Of a stretch of 64,000 nucleotides of DNA, positions 9,508 through 20,362 are shown in pieces. The DNA is from an uncultured Bizionia sp. GTDB lineage: Bacteria > Bacteroidota > Bacteroidia > Flavobacteriales > Flavobacteriaceae. The DNA is taken from positions 95,246 to 159,245 of the forward strand of contig CANMCF010000010.1 of the NCBI GenBank assembly GCA_947496215.1, read 5' to 3'. The position numbers and the translations under genes are program-made. How positions within the stretch are numbered: the stretch's first letter is position 1; each line of letters begins with the position of its first letter. The notes under the pieces were generated by a model. The model made no database searches and was not told where the DNA came from. It saw nothing but the letters and a program-made list of their open reading frames with translations.

Positions 9508-12251
9508 ACAAACATATCACGATACCCAAGGACGTTGCCACAAAAAACGATCTGGATTTCTATTTTTTGAGAGAAAGAGGAATAGAATACATAGAGCAAC
9601 TGGGTGGTAGCCTTTGGACCGATCTCAACTCGCATGATCCAGGAGTCACCATCTTGGAAATGCTTAGCTATGCCATAACCGATCTAGGGATGCGGATTGA
9701 AATGCCAATAGAAGATTTGTTGACGTCGAATGTAGCTAGTGAAAACATCCAAAGTCAGTTTTACAAGGCTTCAGAGGTTTTTCCTAGCAAAGCGGTAACA
9801 GCAGTGGATTACAGGAAGTTATTCATAGATCTCAAGGGAATTAAGAATTGTTGGCTTCGAAAGTATGATAAGACGGTCTATGTAAATTGCAAGGAAAACA
9901 AGTTGTCCTACAATGAAAATGAGTTCAATGCCATTGACAAGGCATTTAAGACCAAATACAACCTAAAGGGGTTATATACGCTTTTGGTGGAATTTGATGA
10001 TTTGGAGGAGCGCTTGACTCCAAAGCAGAAGAAGAACAAGATAAAAACACTGAAGAGACTAATCAGGACTACCTATCACGACAATAGGAATCTATGTGAA
10101 GATTTAATAAACATAGAAAAAGTAGAAACTCAAGCTGTATCCGTATGTGCTAACATAGAAGTGGATATTGAAGCCAATGAAGAAGAAGTACATGCTAATG
10201 TGCTTTTCCAGATAAACAATTACTTTTCACCATCCTTACGTTTTTACAGCATCAAGGAAATGTTGGAAAAAGAATATACTCCAGATGAGATATTCGATGG
10301 GCCATTGCTGGACAATGGTTTCATAGATACGGAAGAATTGAAGGACGCAGAGTTGAGAAGAGAAGTGAGGCTTTCGGATCTAATGAAGATCATTATGAAC
10401 GTTGAAGGCGTAAAACTCATCAAGGACATTTCGATAGGGCATTGTGACAGTTCGAAAGAATTGGATAACGATTGGGTTATTTGCATAGAGCCAGACAAAA
10501 AACCGATACTATGTGACAAAAGTGCATTTAGTTACCATAAAGGAGTCTTGCCATTAAACATAAATGAAACGGAAGTAAGACGTTTTACGGAAGCGTTGAA
10601 AGCAGATGACTTGGAGATGCAGGAACTGGCAAAGACAGATAAAAGGTTGGACTTCCCACAAGGTACGTATTTGGAATCCAACGAGTACGATACGATTCAA
10701 AACGACTTCCCGGATACTTACGGAATTGGACAGGAGGGATTGAATGCAAGGGCAACGAGAAAAAGAAAATCGCAAGCCAAACAATTGAAATCCTATCTTT
10801 TGTTTTTCGATAAGATATTGGCCAGTTATTTCCAGCACTTGGGTAAAGTCAAGGACTTACTATCCATTGGAGGATCGGAGACAAAGACATATTTCGCTCA
10901 AGCATTGAAAGGAATCAAGGATTTTGATGACTTGGTAAAGGATTATCCAGCCAATGACGAAAAGGCACTTACGGAATTGCTGTTCGAAAAATTTGATGAC
11001 AACATAACACGTCGAAATGAGATATTGGATCATTTGTTGGCTCGGTTCGCTGAAAAATTCGGAGAGTACACCTTTCTCATGAAAACACTTTATGGCACGG
11101 CATCCGATGAGATCACCTTGGTAAACAAGGAAGCCTTTTTAAAGGATTACGTAGCCATAAGCTCAGAAAGAGGATGTGCTTTCAATTATTATAGACAAGA
11201 AGAAGAGAATTTATGGGATACCGATAACATCTCAGGATTTCAAAAACGCGTGTCCAGATTGCTGGGTGTAAAGGACTATTCAAGAAGAAATCTAACGGAT
11301 TCGTTTATAGAGATTTACGATTTCATAGATTCAAATACAAATAAGGCCTATAGATGGCGAATAAGAAATGCAGAAGGAGACATCATTTTGTCGTCCACTA
11401 CAAACTACGACTCTTCGGGAAAGGCATCGGCAGAACTCTATTTTTCCGTATTGCAAATCATTCAAACTTCAGAAAAGAACATAGAGAAGCGTTTTGAAGA
11501 AGGAATAGGAGATCAAGCTATCGTAGACAATGTGGAAATTCATAAGGGAGTCTCTGGGAAATATTCATTTCACATTATCAATCCAGAAGAACCAAAATCC
11601 AGCGTGGACTTCATCATAGCCAAACAATATAAATATTACGATGATTTGGAATCTCTCAAAATAGGGCTTTTGAATTTGATAACATTCATGAAATACGAAT
11701 TCACGGAAGAAGGTATGTTCTTGGTGGAACATATGTTGTTGCGACCAGATGTCACCAAGAATACATCGGTAAACGAGACCTTTCTACCAATATGTGCAGA
11801 CGATTGTGACGATTGCAACATAGATCCCTACTCTTATCGGGTAAGCATCGTTCTGCCAGGATACACCTATAGGTTTTCAAACCCGGATTTCAGAAACTAT
11901 ATGGAAACCATAATCAAAGAAGAATTACCAGCTCACATATTACCTAGAATTTGCTGGGTAGGCCATAGGAGGGATGTCGTCGAAGATGGTGAAAATGACT
12001 TGTGGTGTTTCGAGGAAGCCTACAAGGGCTATCTGTTCGCAAAGACTAATTTGGAACAGGAACAACCTACAGATGTCGATGATGACAAAAACGAACACAA
12101 GAAACTAATAGATGCAATGTCTAAACTAAATACAATCTATCCAGTGGGACGTTTGTTGGATTGCTCCGATGAGAGTGATGAACTGGAAGGAAGAATCATA
12201 TTAGGACAAACCAATTTGGGAACACTTAAAATAAATAGCGATGAAAACTAA
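9495..12251 (+). CDS. Large baseplate wedge protein (Afp12/gp7-like)
   Basis: This 918-residue protein begins with the SHDPGVTILEMLSYAITD motif seen in baseplate assembly proteins of contractile machines. The middle is rich in charged helices, and a Cys-rich patch (ICADDCDDCNIDPY) near residue 770 could bind a metal. The C-terminal part (VSIVLPGYTYRFSNPDF, then AHILPRICWVGH) is characteristic of the Afp12-like wedge in Bacteroidota. Overlaps of 13 bases upstream and 11 bases downstream show tight coupling. The function is well supported by position. Confidence 0.83.
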   Translation: MSSLNKHITIPKDVATKNDLDFYFLRERGIEYIEQLGGSLWTDLNSHDPGVTILEMLSYAITDLGMRIEMPIEDLLTSNVASENIQSQFYKASEVFPSKAVTAVDYRKLFIDLKGIKNCWLRKYDKTVYVNCKENKLSYNENEFNAIDKAFKTKYNLKGLYTLLVEFDDLEERLTPKQKKNKIKTLKRLIRTTYHDNRNLCEDLINIEKVETQAVSVCANIEVDIEANEEEVHANVLFQINNYFSPSLRFYSIKEMLEKEYTPDEIFDGPLLDNGFIDTEELKDAELRREVRLSDLMKIIMNVEGVKLIKDISIGHCDSSKELDNDWVICIEPDKKPILCDKSAFSYHKGVLPLNINETEVRRFTEALKADDLEMQELAKTDKRLDFPQGTYLESNEYDTIQNDFPDTYGIGQEGLNARATRKRKSQAKQLKSYLLFFDKILASYFQHLGKVKDLLSIGGSETKTYFAQALKGIKDFDDLVKDYPANDEKALTELLFEKFDDNITRRNEILDHLLARFAEKFGEYTFLMKTLYGTASDEITLVNKEAFLKDYVAISSERGCAFNYYRQEEENLWDTDNISGFQKRVSRLLGVKDYSRRNLTDSFIEIYDFIDSNTNKAYRWRIRNAEGDIILSSTTNYDSSGKASAELYFSVLQIIQTSEKNIEKRFEEGIGDQAIVDNVEIHKGVSGKYSFHIINPEEPKSSVDFIIAKQYKYYDDLESLKIGLLNLITFMKYEFTEEGMFLVEHMLLRPDVTKNTSVNETFLPICADDCDDCNIDPYSYRVSIVLPGYTYRFSNPDFRNYMETIIKEELPAHILPRICWVGHRRDVVEDGENDLWCFEEAYKGYLFAKTNLEQEQPTDVDDDKNEHKKLIDAMSKLNTIYPVGRLLDCSDESDELEGRIILGQTNLGTLKINSDEN

Positions 12252-15200
12252 ATTAAAAGATATAACCACTCAATATAGCAAGTTCAATACGAATCAGGTA
12301 TTGACGGAAAATCAGTTGAATGAGTTTTTGGACTATTTCGATGATCAAGATCGTTTGACGAGAACGGGACTTAGTGGCGTTGGAGTCGTATGTGGTTTTA
12401 AGGTGACATACAATGAGAAGGGAAATAGCATAGAAGTAACCCAAGGAAGAGGTGTTACGACAGATGGGGATTTGTTGGCCTTGCAAAATCAGTCGACTAC
12501 GGAAGAAGGGAAAAAGGACGATACCTTGAAGTCCATAGACCTATTGGCCAAAAATTATAGATTCTATAAAAAATATGTGGATGACAATGTGGAATACAAG
12601 CATTTTCTCGATGCAGACGAAAAGCAAATAAACCTTTGGGAACTATATGAGAACGATGATGAGTCACATACGGACCTAGCGGCGTTTCCAAACATAAAGG
12701 ACATGGTTGTTTTGTTGTATTTGGAACATTATTCCAAAGAAGGAGATCTATGTACGCAATTGACTTGTGACAATCAAGGCATAGAACAAGTGGCAAGGCT
12801 TAGGGTTTTGTTGGTGTCAATCGAAGATGCGGAGTACATTGCTGGGCGAGACTCCATTTACAACAAACACAATTGGTATGAGTTGTATGAGGCATTGCCG
12901 GAGGTATGTGCGAAAAGAGTGGTCCTCACCTGCAAGAATACGAAAACGTTCACAAGACTCAAGCAAAACTATTACAATGCCATAAAAAACACAGATACCT
13001 TGACCAATTTGGGAATTGGTTTGAATGCCATTTTTACCAAGTTCAATAAAGACAAGGTTGCTTCTGCAATAAATGACCTTTTCGATTTCAGTTCCAATGG
13101 CGTTCCAACGGATTATCAATACCGTTACGACATACTGAAAGATCTAATAGATACCTACAATGAAATAAAAGCCTTGCTATTGCATATCAATGTAGAGTGT
13201 TGCCCTAGCATTGGAGCTTTTCCAAAGCACCTCATGTTGGGTAGAATAGATGAGGTGAAACCTTATTTGACCTTGAGGCATCAATTTTACAAGTCTCCAA
13301 TTGTAGGGAACGAGGACAAAAATTATAAAAAAACAATAAGTCTTTTAAAAAGAGTAATCGCGCTGGTGGGTAATTATGTGAATTTCAACAAAGGGAATAC
13401 CATTAAGATAACACCTTCTCAAGCCTATGGAGAATTGGGGTACAAAGCCATTCCTTTTTACTATAATGTAAACGGTCCCGTTTTGAAACCATGGAGCTTT
13501 GAAAAATCCAGCAATTTCAAACACCAATATAATTTGAGTTATCATACTCAAAATTTGGCAAATGCACCTATAATCCAAAAACCATTGGATTATAGTATCG
13601 ACCCTTTCAATTTCTATAGAATAGAAGGACATCAAGGGAAAATGTACAAGGAAGCTCTGGACGGGGTCTTGAGGTTGAAGGAAGACAACGGGTTGAATTT
13701 CGATGTGAAGATGCTTTCCATAAATGCAACGACGAAAACCATAGACATAAATGACTATAAATGTCAATTCGAAGACCTTAGCATACTCCTCACGGCATGG
13801 AGAACGGAGCAAAACTGCGTGCTGGCGGAAATGAGTAGATTCTTTTCCGGTTTCAGTACGGTGGATGCAGGAACAAATGTGGTTGCCGTAAACAATGGCT
13901 TGCAGTTGGAATCCCTGACAGCGGTATTGACCTCCGCTGGAGATGAGGTTGTCGATATGGGAATAACTACGGCAGAAGCTTCTGGTGTGGGAACAGCCGT
14001 AGATGCCGAACTTGCTGGTTTCTCTCCAGTGAACAAACTAAATAAGCAAAAAGACCTATTCAAGGTAAATATCGTACAAGAAGAGTTGACGGTCGAAGAA
14101 AATACGCTAGGGTTGCTTTTGCAAACGGCGATAAAGGACAATGAAGAAGGGTCTGCAAATGACATCATGGCCGCATTGAGTGTTAGCACGGAAGAGATAT
14201 TGACTTCGGAAGCATGGGCAGAAGAAGCGCCTTTGGGGGAATTCATATTTACGAATGTTGCGGAGACACTGGTGCATTCCTACATCTTGGATAACAGGAT
14301 TCCAACTCAGATAACAGAAATAGATAGCTTGACACTATCTACTTACAAACTTACCATCGATCAATTGTGCAAACGGGTAAAAGCATTGCAAGCGAAATAC
14401 CAGACCACAACGGTGAAGGAAGGTTCCAAACAGATATTGGGACTATTGATAAATCAATTATCTACGGTATGCTGTTCTGGAAAGAAGCTGGAAATACTAT
14501 TGAAGGAAATTGAAAAGAGAAAACAAGAAATTTTACTACAGATACAATTATCCGAATTCGTAAAGAAACATCCTGGTTTGGAACACAAGGCAGGAGTTCA
14601 ACCAGGAGGAACGTTCGTAATGGTATATCTGACTGAAAACGCATCAGACAAACCTACTTATGAAACCGTGACTATGGAGTTGGACTTTTTGGAACAACCA
14701 AACATAGATGATGATGGATTGGATGGTGATGAAGGTGTCTTGAAACTATGGAATGATAGAGTAAGCACAAAATTTGCCTTTTTGCATAAAGTGATAGAGG
14801 ACACCCAAAATCCTTTGGACGAAATTGTTTTCATAGGAGAAACAATAGACGAAACTGTCTCCAATTTTGCTGTTTTCCTAAATAGAATATGGAAAAGAGC
14901 AGGAGATCCTTCGGTTTTTGCAAAGGCAGACAGGCAAAAACTGATAATACGCATTAAGGATAGAGCAATACAAAAAGATGAAAATTTCATACAGTTTTAC
15001 AATCCTGCGATAGTGGGAGTGAATACTAAGATATATTTTGAGGAAAACACGGTGTTGTTAACCAATACGACTGCGAAAAATACGGTGATAGCAGATTTTG
15101 CCTTGCCATATATGTGTTGTTCGGATTGTACACCAATAAACTTCATAGTGCCAAAAGACCCTATTTCTTTGAGCCTACCTGTGGCTTTCATCTGCTTGGA

Positions 15201-17235
15201 GGATGATGAGGAAATCATACCCATACCATTTAAGAAGTCACCGTCGGATGGTGAGATAAAAGCTTTGGTGCCAGACGATGTCGAGAGTGGATTGACGACG
15301 AATGAAGAAGGAAAGGAAGTCTTTGATGCATCATTGACGGATCCAAGTCTATATGGTACAGAAATACGATTTACTGTAGATGAAGAAGAGACTGAAGCCA
15401 AGATAACTGTTTATCCAGACTTGAACATAAGTGTAAACACCCAAGTAAGTTACAACGAAACAAATACGCTGGCCACAGTTACATATACAGTAAGTAGTGT
15501 CGTGCCAAATTTGGGTTATACTTGGGATTTTGGAATTGGAGAGCCTTCAAACGAAGTACCGAATTCGGATGGGGAAATCTTGATGGAATATGAATTGCCA
15601 GTTAACGATGCAAATACGATAATGCCAAAACTTACCATAAGCAATGGTTTTTGTGAAGATGTCATACCAATGGAGCCGATAGCTTTTGAAGATTCCATAA
15701 GTGTGGCGTTGGAAATTCAAGAAACCTATTGCTTGGATTTAAGTAGTGAAGCAACCGTAAAGATTCCTTTTACGACCATAGAACCTGTGGACGGAACAAT
15801 AGAAATCGTAAATGCCAATATTCCTGGGATTCAAGTCGAGGATGGAGAGCTCGTTATCGACCCCATAACCTTTACAGATGTTGGTTTCAATACGGAAATA
15901 CATTTTACCATTGCTGGCCTAGCTACAGATGCGAAAATTACGATATTTCCATTGACACAAATAGACATAGTCGAAGATCCAGGTGGATTCATTTGGGAAG
16001 GAGACAATTTGCACCATAGTTACTTCTTTGGAGCCAACGTTCCAACAGGTACAGATGAGAGTAACCTTTCTTATCAGTGGACAATCAATGGTGTGGAAGT
16101 AAGTCAAAATAACTCATTGGAACACAATTTCTTGATTCAACAAGGAGACAATACTTTCGAAGTGACATTGAGCGTCACGAATGAAAATGGTTGTGTTTCG
16201 ACGGCAACTACAATGGTGACCATAGCATATCCGGATTTCAAACTAGAGATGCCCAATGACAAATTGGAGTATTGCCTAATCGACAATTCACCGTATTTAA
16301 TCACGATATCACCAAACATATTTGGCACAGAAGTAGAAGGTTTGGGAGTATCTCCAAATACAGCTGGAAATACAATATTCAGGCCAAAGGCAACAAATCT
16401 TGCAGCCGGAGGGACGATAACATTGGGAATAGCAGGAAAGGCATTGTTGACCATTACATTGAATGAAGCTCCAATTGCTGGTTTCACAAGAGATGTAAGC
16501 AATGAAAAATTGACACTGACCAATACTTCGGACTTGGCAGACACATATGTATGGAATGTTGGTGGACAGGTGATAACTCGTACCACGCGTTCAGCAGTTG
16601 TTCTAGACGTTAACTCTTTCGAAACCGCAATCATAGACATTTCGTTGGTCGTAACGGGAGAGTGTGGTCAGAACACCGTGGAGGAGACCAACGTCAGGGT
16701 AAGGCCAGATGTACCTGTGAATTGCATTCCGGATACGACTCAGGTAATATTGGAAGACAGTTCTACGCTTTCATCTAATCTTGATGTCTCGACTAGTATC
16801 AGAGATGGTGTCTTGATACCTACGATAGAGTTGTATCAAGCAGTCAACAATGCGCCAGAGGACTTTTTGAAAGGAACAAACAATAGTGAATTGAATGCAT
16901 TTGGAAACTTGTTTGCCAAGACAGTTCCTCCAATGGTTGAAAATAGTCAAGATTCGTTCGTATATGGAATTGTATCACAATTTTATAGAGCTCAAATAAA
17001 ACTGTTCTTCAATGTCCTTCATTGCCAATCACATGATGTGTTGACAGCGGACAAGGATATAATAATGAACAATCTCAACCGTATAAAAAATGGATTTGAA
17101 ACTCTCAAGAATCAAGGTCTTGGTTTTGATCCAGATAACGAGTTAAAAGATTATTTAACGGCTTATAGTGAAGGATTGCAGGTCATAGAATATATAAAGA
17201 CGTTTATCGTAGATGAATTAATGCCATTGATTTAA
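12241..17235 (+). CDS. Very large eCIS baseplate-associated protein with PKD/Ig-like segments
   Basis: At 1,664 residues this is the largest protein in the window. The N-terminus (residues about 1-90: LTENQLNEFLDYFDDQDR, then GVGVVCGFKV) looks like a phage/eCIS structural protein that docks to the baseplate. The middle is helical. From about residue 960 there are repeated beta-sandwich-like segments with PKD features (YTWDFGIG, then SYQWTINGVEVSQ, then TYVWNVGG). The last about 130 residues are helical again. There is no signal peptide, so it is probably a particle component and not a secreted adhesin. AlgoCIS has an enlarged cage-like baseplate; a similar cage or fibre role is an inference. 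It overlaps both neighbours. Confidence 0.7.
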   Translation: MKTKLKDITTQYSKFNTNQVLTENQLNEFLDYFDDQDRLTRTGLSGVGVVCGFKVTYNEKGNSIEVTQGRGVTTDGDLLALQNQSTTEEGKKDDTLKSIDLLAKNYRFYKKYVDDNVEYKHFLDADEKQINLWELYENDDESHTDLAAFPNIKDMVVLLYLEHYSKEGDLCTQLTCDNQGIEQVARLRVLLVSIEDAEYIAGRDSIYNKHNWYELYEALPEVCAKRVVLTCKNTKTFTRLKQNYYNAIKNTDTLTNLGIGLNAIFTKFNKDKVASAINDLFDFSSNGVPTDYQYRYDILKDLIDTYNEIKALLLHINVECCPSIGAFPKHLMLGRIDEVKPYLTLRHQFYKSPIVGNEDKNYKKTISLLKRVIALVGNYVNFNKGNTIKITPSQAYGELGYKAIPFYYNVNGPVLKPWSFEKSSNFKHQYNLSYHTQNLANAPIIQKPLDYSIDPFNFYRIEGHQGKMYKEALDGVLRLKEDNGLNFDVKMLSINATTKTIDINDYKCQFEDLSILLTAWRTEQNCVLAEMSRFFSGFSTVDAGTNVVAVNNGLQLESLTAVLTSAGDEVVDMGITTAEASGVGTAVDAELAGFSPVNKLNKQKDLFKVNIVQEELTVEENTLGLLLQTAIKDNEEGSANDIMAALSVSTEEILTSEAWAEEAPLGEFIFTNVAETLVHSYILDNRIPTQITEIDSLTLSTYKLTIDQLCKRVKALQAKYQTTTVKEGSKQILGLLINQLSTVCCSGKKLEILLKEIEKRKQEILLQIQLSEFVKKHPGLEHKAGVQPGGTFVMVYLTENASDKPTYETVTMELDFLEQPNIDDDGLDGDEGVLKLWNDRVSTKFAFLHKVIEDTQNPLDEIVFIGETIDETVSNFAVFLNRIWKRAGDPSVFAKADRQKLIIRIKDRAIQKDENFIQFYNPAIVGVNTKIYFEENTVLLTNTTAKNTVIADFALPYMCCSDCTPINFIVPKDPISLSLPVAFICLEDDEEIIPIPFKKSPSDGEIKALVPDDVESGLTTNEEGKEVFDASLTDPSLYGTEIRFTVDEEETEAKITVYPDLNISVNTQVSYNETNTLATVTYTVSSVVPNLGYTWDFGIGEPSNEVPNSDGEILMEYELPVNDANTIMPKLTISNGFCEDVIPMEPIAFEDSISVALEIQETYCLDLSSEATVKIPFTTIEPVDGTIEIVNANIPGIQVEDGELVIDPITFTDVGFNTEIHFTIAGLATDAKITIFPLTQIDIVEDPGGFIWEGDNLHHSYFFGANVPTGTDESNLSYQWTINGVEVSQNNSLEHNFLIQQGDNTFEVTLSVTNENGCVSTATTMVTIAYPDFKLEMPNDKLEYCLIDNSPYLITISPNIFGTEVEGLGVSPNTAGNTIFRPKATNLAAGGTITLGIAGKALLTITLNEAPIAGFTRDVSNEKLTLTNTSDLADTYVWNVGGQVITRTTRSAVVLDVNSFETAIIDISLVVTGECGQNTVEETNVRVRPDVPVNCIPDTTQVILEDSSTLSSNLDVSTSIRDGVLIPTIELYQAVNNAPEDFLKGTNNSELNAFGNLFAKTVPPMVENSQDSFVYGIVSQFYRAQIKLFFNVLHCQSHDVLTADKDIIMNNLNRIKNGFETLKNQGLGFDPDNELKDYLTAYSEGLQVIEYIKTFIVDELMPLI

Positions 17236-18941
17236 TGAAAGACTTACAAGAACATATCATAAACAAGGTTGTCATCGATGTAGATACCACTAGTGAAAAG
17301 GTAGCGTATAGACTCAAGGATAATCTGGATGTGTTTTTGAAAGAAGAAATCTTTCCGTATTTGGAACAGTATTTTGAAGACCTGGGAAAAGAATTGCCTT
17401 CTCAGATCATTCAAATACCAAAACTGTCACTGGATGTGGTTGGTAGCGATGAAAATAATTTTGAGAGTATAAAAGAAGCCATAAGGAAACAGGCGATAAA
17501 AGAACTGAAAAACATAATGGCTTCACCTGAAGACAAAAAGGGGGAAGTTCAATTTTTAAGTACGAGCCAAAGCAAACAAGATACCTTTTTTTACTTCTTG
17601 GAAAAAGGCATTGCTCCTTGGTGGAAGAAAACCGAAGATCATTTGTTCTTTAACGAGAATGACCTCATTGAAATGTCCAAAACGAAAAACTTTAAAAATA
17701 GATTTGAGAAATCAATGCAAATAACCCGTATTCAAGACAGGCTGATAAATCAATTTTCGAATGCCGAAATGAGAAGCCTGTTTCGCAATGTGTTTAAAGA
17801 AGAATCTATAAAAACTGAAACCATCAACAATGAAGTGGTTGAAAAAATGAAACATTTGTTGTCATTCGAAAGAAAGCAAATATGGCAATGCCTCATACGG
17901 TATTTTCTAGAGGGAGATACAAGGCAGCTCGAATCTGGATTGATCACCATGCTTTCAAATAGGAAGCAAGAGCAAGCAGAAGGAGGTAATGAAGACCCTT
18001 TTGTGAAAACAGTTACGGAGATATTCAAGCAAGTTAATGGCGAAACCATAGGAAGATTGGATGAACTGTTGAAGACAATTGGAAAAGGACGCTTACCCAA
18101 AGAGAAAATCAATTTGAAAACCAAAGAAGAACAAAATGGTTTGGAAGGCAACTTAAACGAACAAGAGCGGGAGAAGGGAGAGATTTCGAACATTGAAACC
18201 AAGAGCTTGGAATCGAAAAAAGCACAACCATTAAATGGATCGCAAAAATACGATGAAGACAATAATAATGTTATTTTTGAAAAAGGAGAGAATAAGATTT
18301 CATATACAGAAAAGAAAGAAGAGGATGCAGAAAGAATTAAGAAAGAAAACAGCGAAAATGTCAATAGACAATTAGAAGAAGAGGACAATTTAATCCAAGA
18401 GGTATTGAAAGATAGAACTCTGGAAAAATATGAAGAAATAGACGAAAAAGGAGAATATCACATAGAGAATGCTGGCTTGATTATTTTACACCCCTATTTA
18501 AAGGACTTCTTTGTGACTTGTGGTTTGCTGGATGAAAACAATGATGTTCTAAACCCGGAATTGGCCATTCATCTATTACATTATCTGGCTACCAAAAAAG
18601 AGCAGCAGTTCGAAAGCAACATGGTGTTCGAGAAATTTCTATGTGGTATTGCCATAGAACAATCCATCAGAAGGGAAGTTGTTATCCCAGAAAGTATGAA
18701 ACAAAAGGCGGAAGATCTTTTAGAAGCAATTGTCCTTCATTGGGAAGCCTTGAACAATGCATCTACGGATTTGTTGAGAAATGAATTTTTGCAGCGTTCG
18801 GGAAAATTAAGCTTCAAGACGGAGAATCCCAAGATCATCATAGAGCGAAAAGTACACGACATCCTTTTGGATAGGTTGCCTTGGACACTGGGCCTATGCA
18901 AACTGCCTTGGATAAACAAACTGATATTTACAGATTGGTAA
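17235..18941 (+). CDS. Contractile injection system tape-measure-like protein
   Basis: This 568-residue protein matches the eCIS tape-measure family (CIS_TMP type). The N-terminus is helical. The middle (about 290-390) is low-complexity and highly charged (Glu, Lys, Asn). The C-terminus has the family hallmark: NAGLIILHPYLKDFF, AIHLLHYLATKKEQ, FLCGIAIEQ, and finally RKVHDILLDRLPWTLGL followed by LPWINKLIFTDW. It probably sets tube length. The start overlaps the upstream stop (TTAATGA), and the downstream DUF4157 gene begins 17 bases after its stop. Confidence 0.85.
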   Translation: MKDLQEHIINKVVIDVDTTSEKVAYRLKDNLDVFLKEEIFPYLEQYFEDLGKELPSQIIQIPKLSLDVVGSDENNFESIKEAIRKQAIKELKNIMASPEDKKGEVQFLSTSQSKQDTFFYFLEKGIAPWWKKTEDHLFFNENDLIEMSKTKNFKNRFEKSMQITRIQDRLINQFSNAEMRSLFRNVFKEESIKTETINNEVVEKMKHLLSFERKQIWQCLIRYFLEGDTRQLESGLITMLSNRKQEQAEGGNEDPFVKTVTEIFKQVNGETIGRLDELLKTIGKGRLPKEKINLKTKEEQNGLEGNLNEQEREKGEISNIETKSLESKKAQPLNGSQKYDEDNNNVIFEKGENKISYTEKKEEDAERIKKENSENVNRQLEEEDNLIQEVLKDRTLEKYEEIDEKGEYHIENAGLIILHPYLKDFFVTCGLLDENNDVLNPELAIHLLHYLATKKEQQFESNMVFEKFLCGIAIEQSIRREVVIPESMKQKAEDLLEAIVLHWEALNNASTDLLRNEFLQRSGKLSFKTENPKIIIERKVHDILLDRLPWTLGLCKLPWINKLIFTDW

Positions 18942-18958
18942 AAAACGATTCAAGAGTT

Positions 18959-20353
18959 ATGAGAAAGAGATATAGAAAGTTGCATCCAAAGCAGTTACAA
19001 GGAAACGAAACGTTTTTCAAACCTACCATTCAAAAAAAGTTGAATGTAGGAAAACCTGGAGACAAATATGAAGTAGAAGCAGATGCCATGGCGGACAAGG
19101 TTACCAACAAGAACAATGGTGAAACCAAAGTGCAAAGAAAAGAAGGGGAAGAAGAAGTGCAACAAAAGCCGTTGGGAGCATCGATAACGCCTTTGGTTCA
19201 AAGGATGGAAGCGCCAGAAGAGGAAAGTACACAGGCCAAACTGGAGACGTTGCAGCCAATGGAGGAAGAAGAGTCAGTACAAAAGAAGGAAAGCGCAGAA
19301 GAGGATGTACAAGCAAAATGCGCCGATTGTGAAGAAGACAAGAAGGTTCAAAAAATGGAAGAAGAAGAGACGGCTCAAACTAAGACCAATGGTGAGTCCA
19401 AAGCGCAAAACTCCATTGAAAATAAATTGAAAAACAATTCGGGAAAAGGAAACAAGATGAACAAGGCCACAGCTGCCGAAATGGAAAAAGGATTTGGAGT
19501 GGATTTTGGTAAAGTGAACATTCATACAGATGAAAATGCGATACAAATGAGTAAAACGCTAGGAGCTCGAGCATTTACACATGGCAATGACATTTATTTC
19601 AACAAAGGAAAATACAATCCGAAAAGTAAAGAAGGAAAACATTTGTTGGCTCATGAATTGACACATACGATTCAACAAACGGGAATGATTCAGAAATCGT
19701 TGGCAGAAGACTATTCGGGAGATTTGGAAGCAGACAGATTTAGGGAAAGTTACAGGCTGGAGCAAGCGCATGACAATAAGAGACTCATAGCAAAAGGATC
19801 AAGAGGAGAACATGTTAGAAAGTTACAAAGGGGGTTGATGGGAATTAGTTTCGACTTACCCAACTATGGAGCAGATGGTGATTTCGGTACAGAAACCAGA
19901 AGTGCTGTCATTGGCTTTCAAGATGAATTCGATTTGGCTATAGATGGCATTGTAGGGCCAGAAACCATAGGAAGGCTAGATGACATATACTCAGGCAAGA
20001 ATTTGGATGGAAATTGTTGTGGAGAAGGATTTCAATTGCCACAAACGGGAATAACATTCAACATCAACAGTAGCGTAATGACAAGGATGACCTTTTGTTC
20101 GAAGGGGGATTTCAAGATTAGTTCGTTTGGAGATTGGGTTAAACCACATAACGCCAAACATTATCACATATTTCTAACTGCCATACAAGGCGGGACGATC
20201 CACAAGATAAATAGAAGGTATGATGTTGGCAGGACGGAAACACAATCGTTCAAGGTAAAGACGAAGGATTGCATATTTTTCAAAGTCATAGTAAAGGTAA
20301 TAAGTCCAGGAACCAGTCCAAATCTAAAAGGAAGCTTTAGTGTGACTAATTAA
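18959..20353 (+). CDS. DUF4157 (eCIS core) protein with peptidoglycan-binding-like domain
   Basis: I chose ATG 18,959 (464 residues); an in-frame ATG at 18,881 would overlap the tape-measure gene by 61 bases. The order is: a lead segment (KLNVGKPGDKYEVEADAMAD); a Glu/Gln-rich disordered stretch with repeated VQ-K motifs; the DUF4157 domain ending in AHELTHTIQQ (metallopeptidase-like HELTH at about 232-236); a PG_binding_1-like domain (GEHVRKLQRG, then VGPETIGRL); and a C-terminal domain of about 100 residues I do not recognise, with paired Cys residues. DUF4157 proteins are the commonest eCIS payloads. It could be an injected effector or a loading factor. Confidence 0.82.
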   Translation: MRKRYRKLHPKQLQGNETFFKPTIQKKLNVGKPGDKYEVEADAMADKVTNKNNGETKVQRKEGEEEVQQKPLGASITPLVQRMEAPEEESTQAKLETLQPMEEEESVQKKESAEEDVQAKCADCEEDKKVQKMEEEETAQTKTNGESKAQNSIENKLKNNSGKGNKMNKATAAEMEKGFGVDFGKVNIHTDENAIQMSKTLGARAFTHGNDIYFNKGKYNPKSKEGKHLLAHELTHTIQQTGMIQKSLAEDYSGDLEADRFRESYRLEQAHDNKRLIAKGSRGEHVRKLQRGLMGISFDLPNYGADGDFGTETRSAVIGFQDEFDLAIDGIVGPETIGRLDDIYSGKNLDGNCCGEGFQLPQTGITFNINSSVMTRMTFCSKGDFKISSFGDWVKPHNAKHYHIFLTAIQGGTIHKINRRYDVGRTETQSFKVKTKDCIFFKVIVKVISPGTSPNLKGSFSVTN

Positions 20354-20362
20354 ACCAAATAT

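Noticed and set aside
18881..18958. Upstream ATG of the first DUF4157 gene
   Set aside because: It would overlap the tape-measure gene by 61 bases in another frame; the ATG at 18,959 follows the stop by 17 bases.
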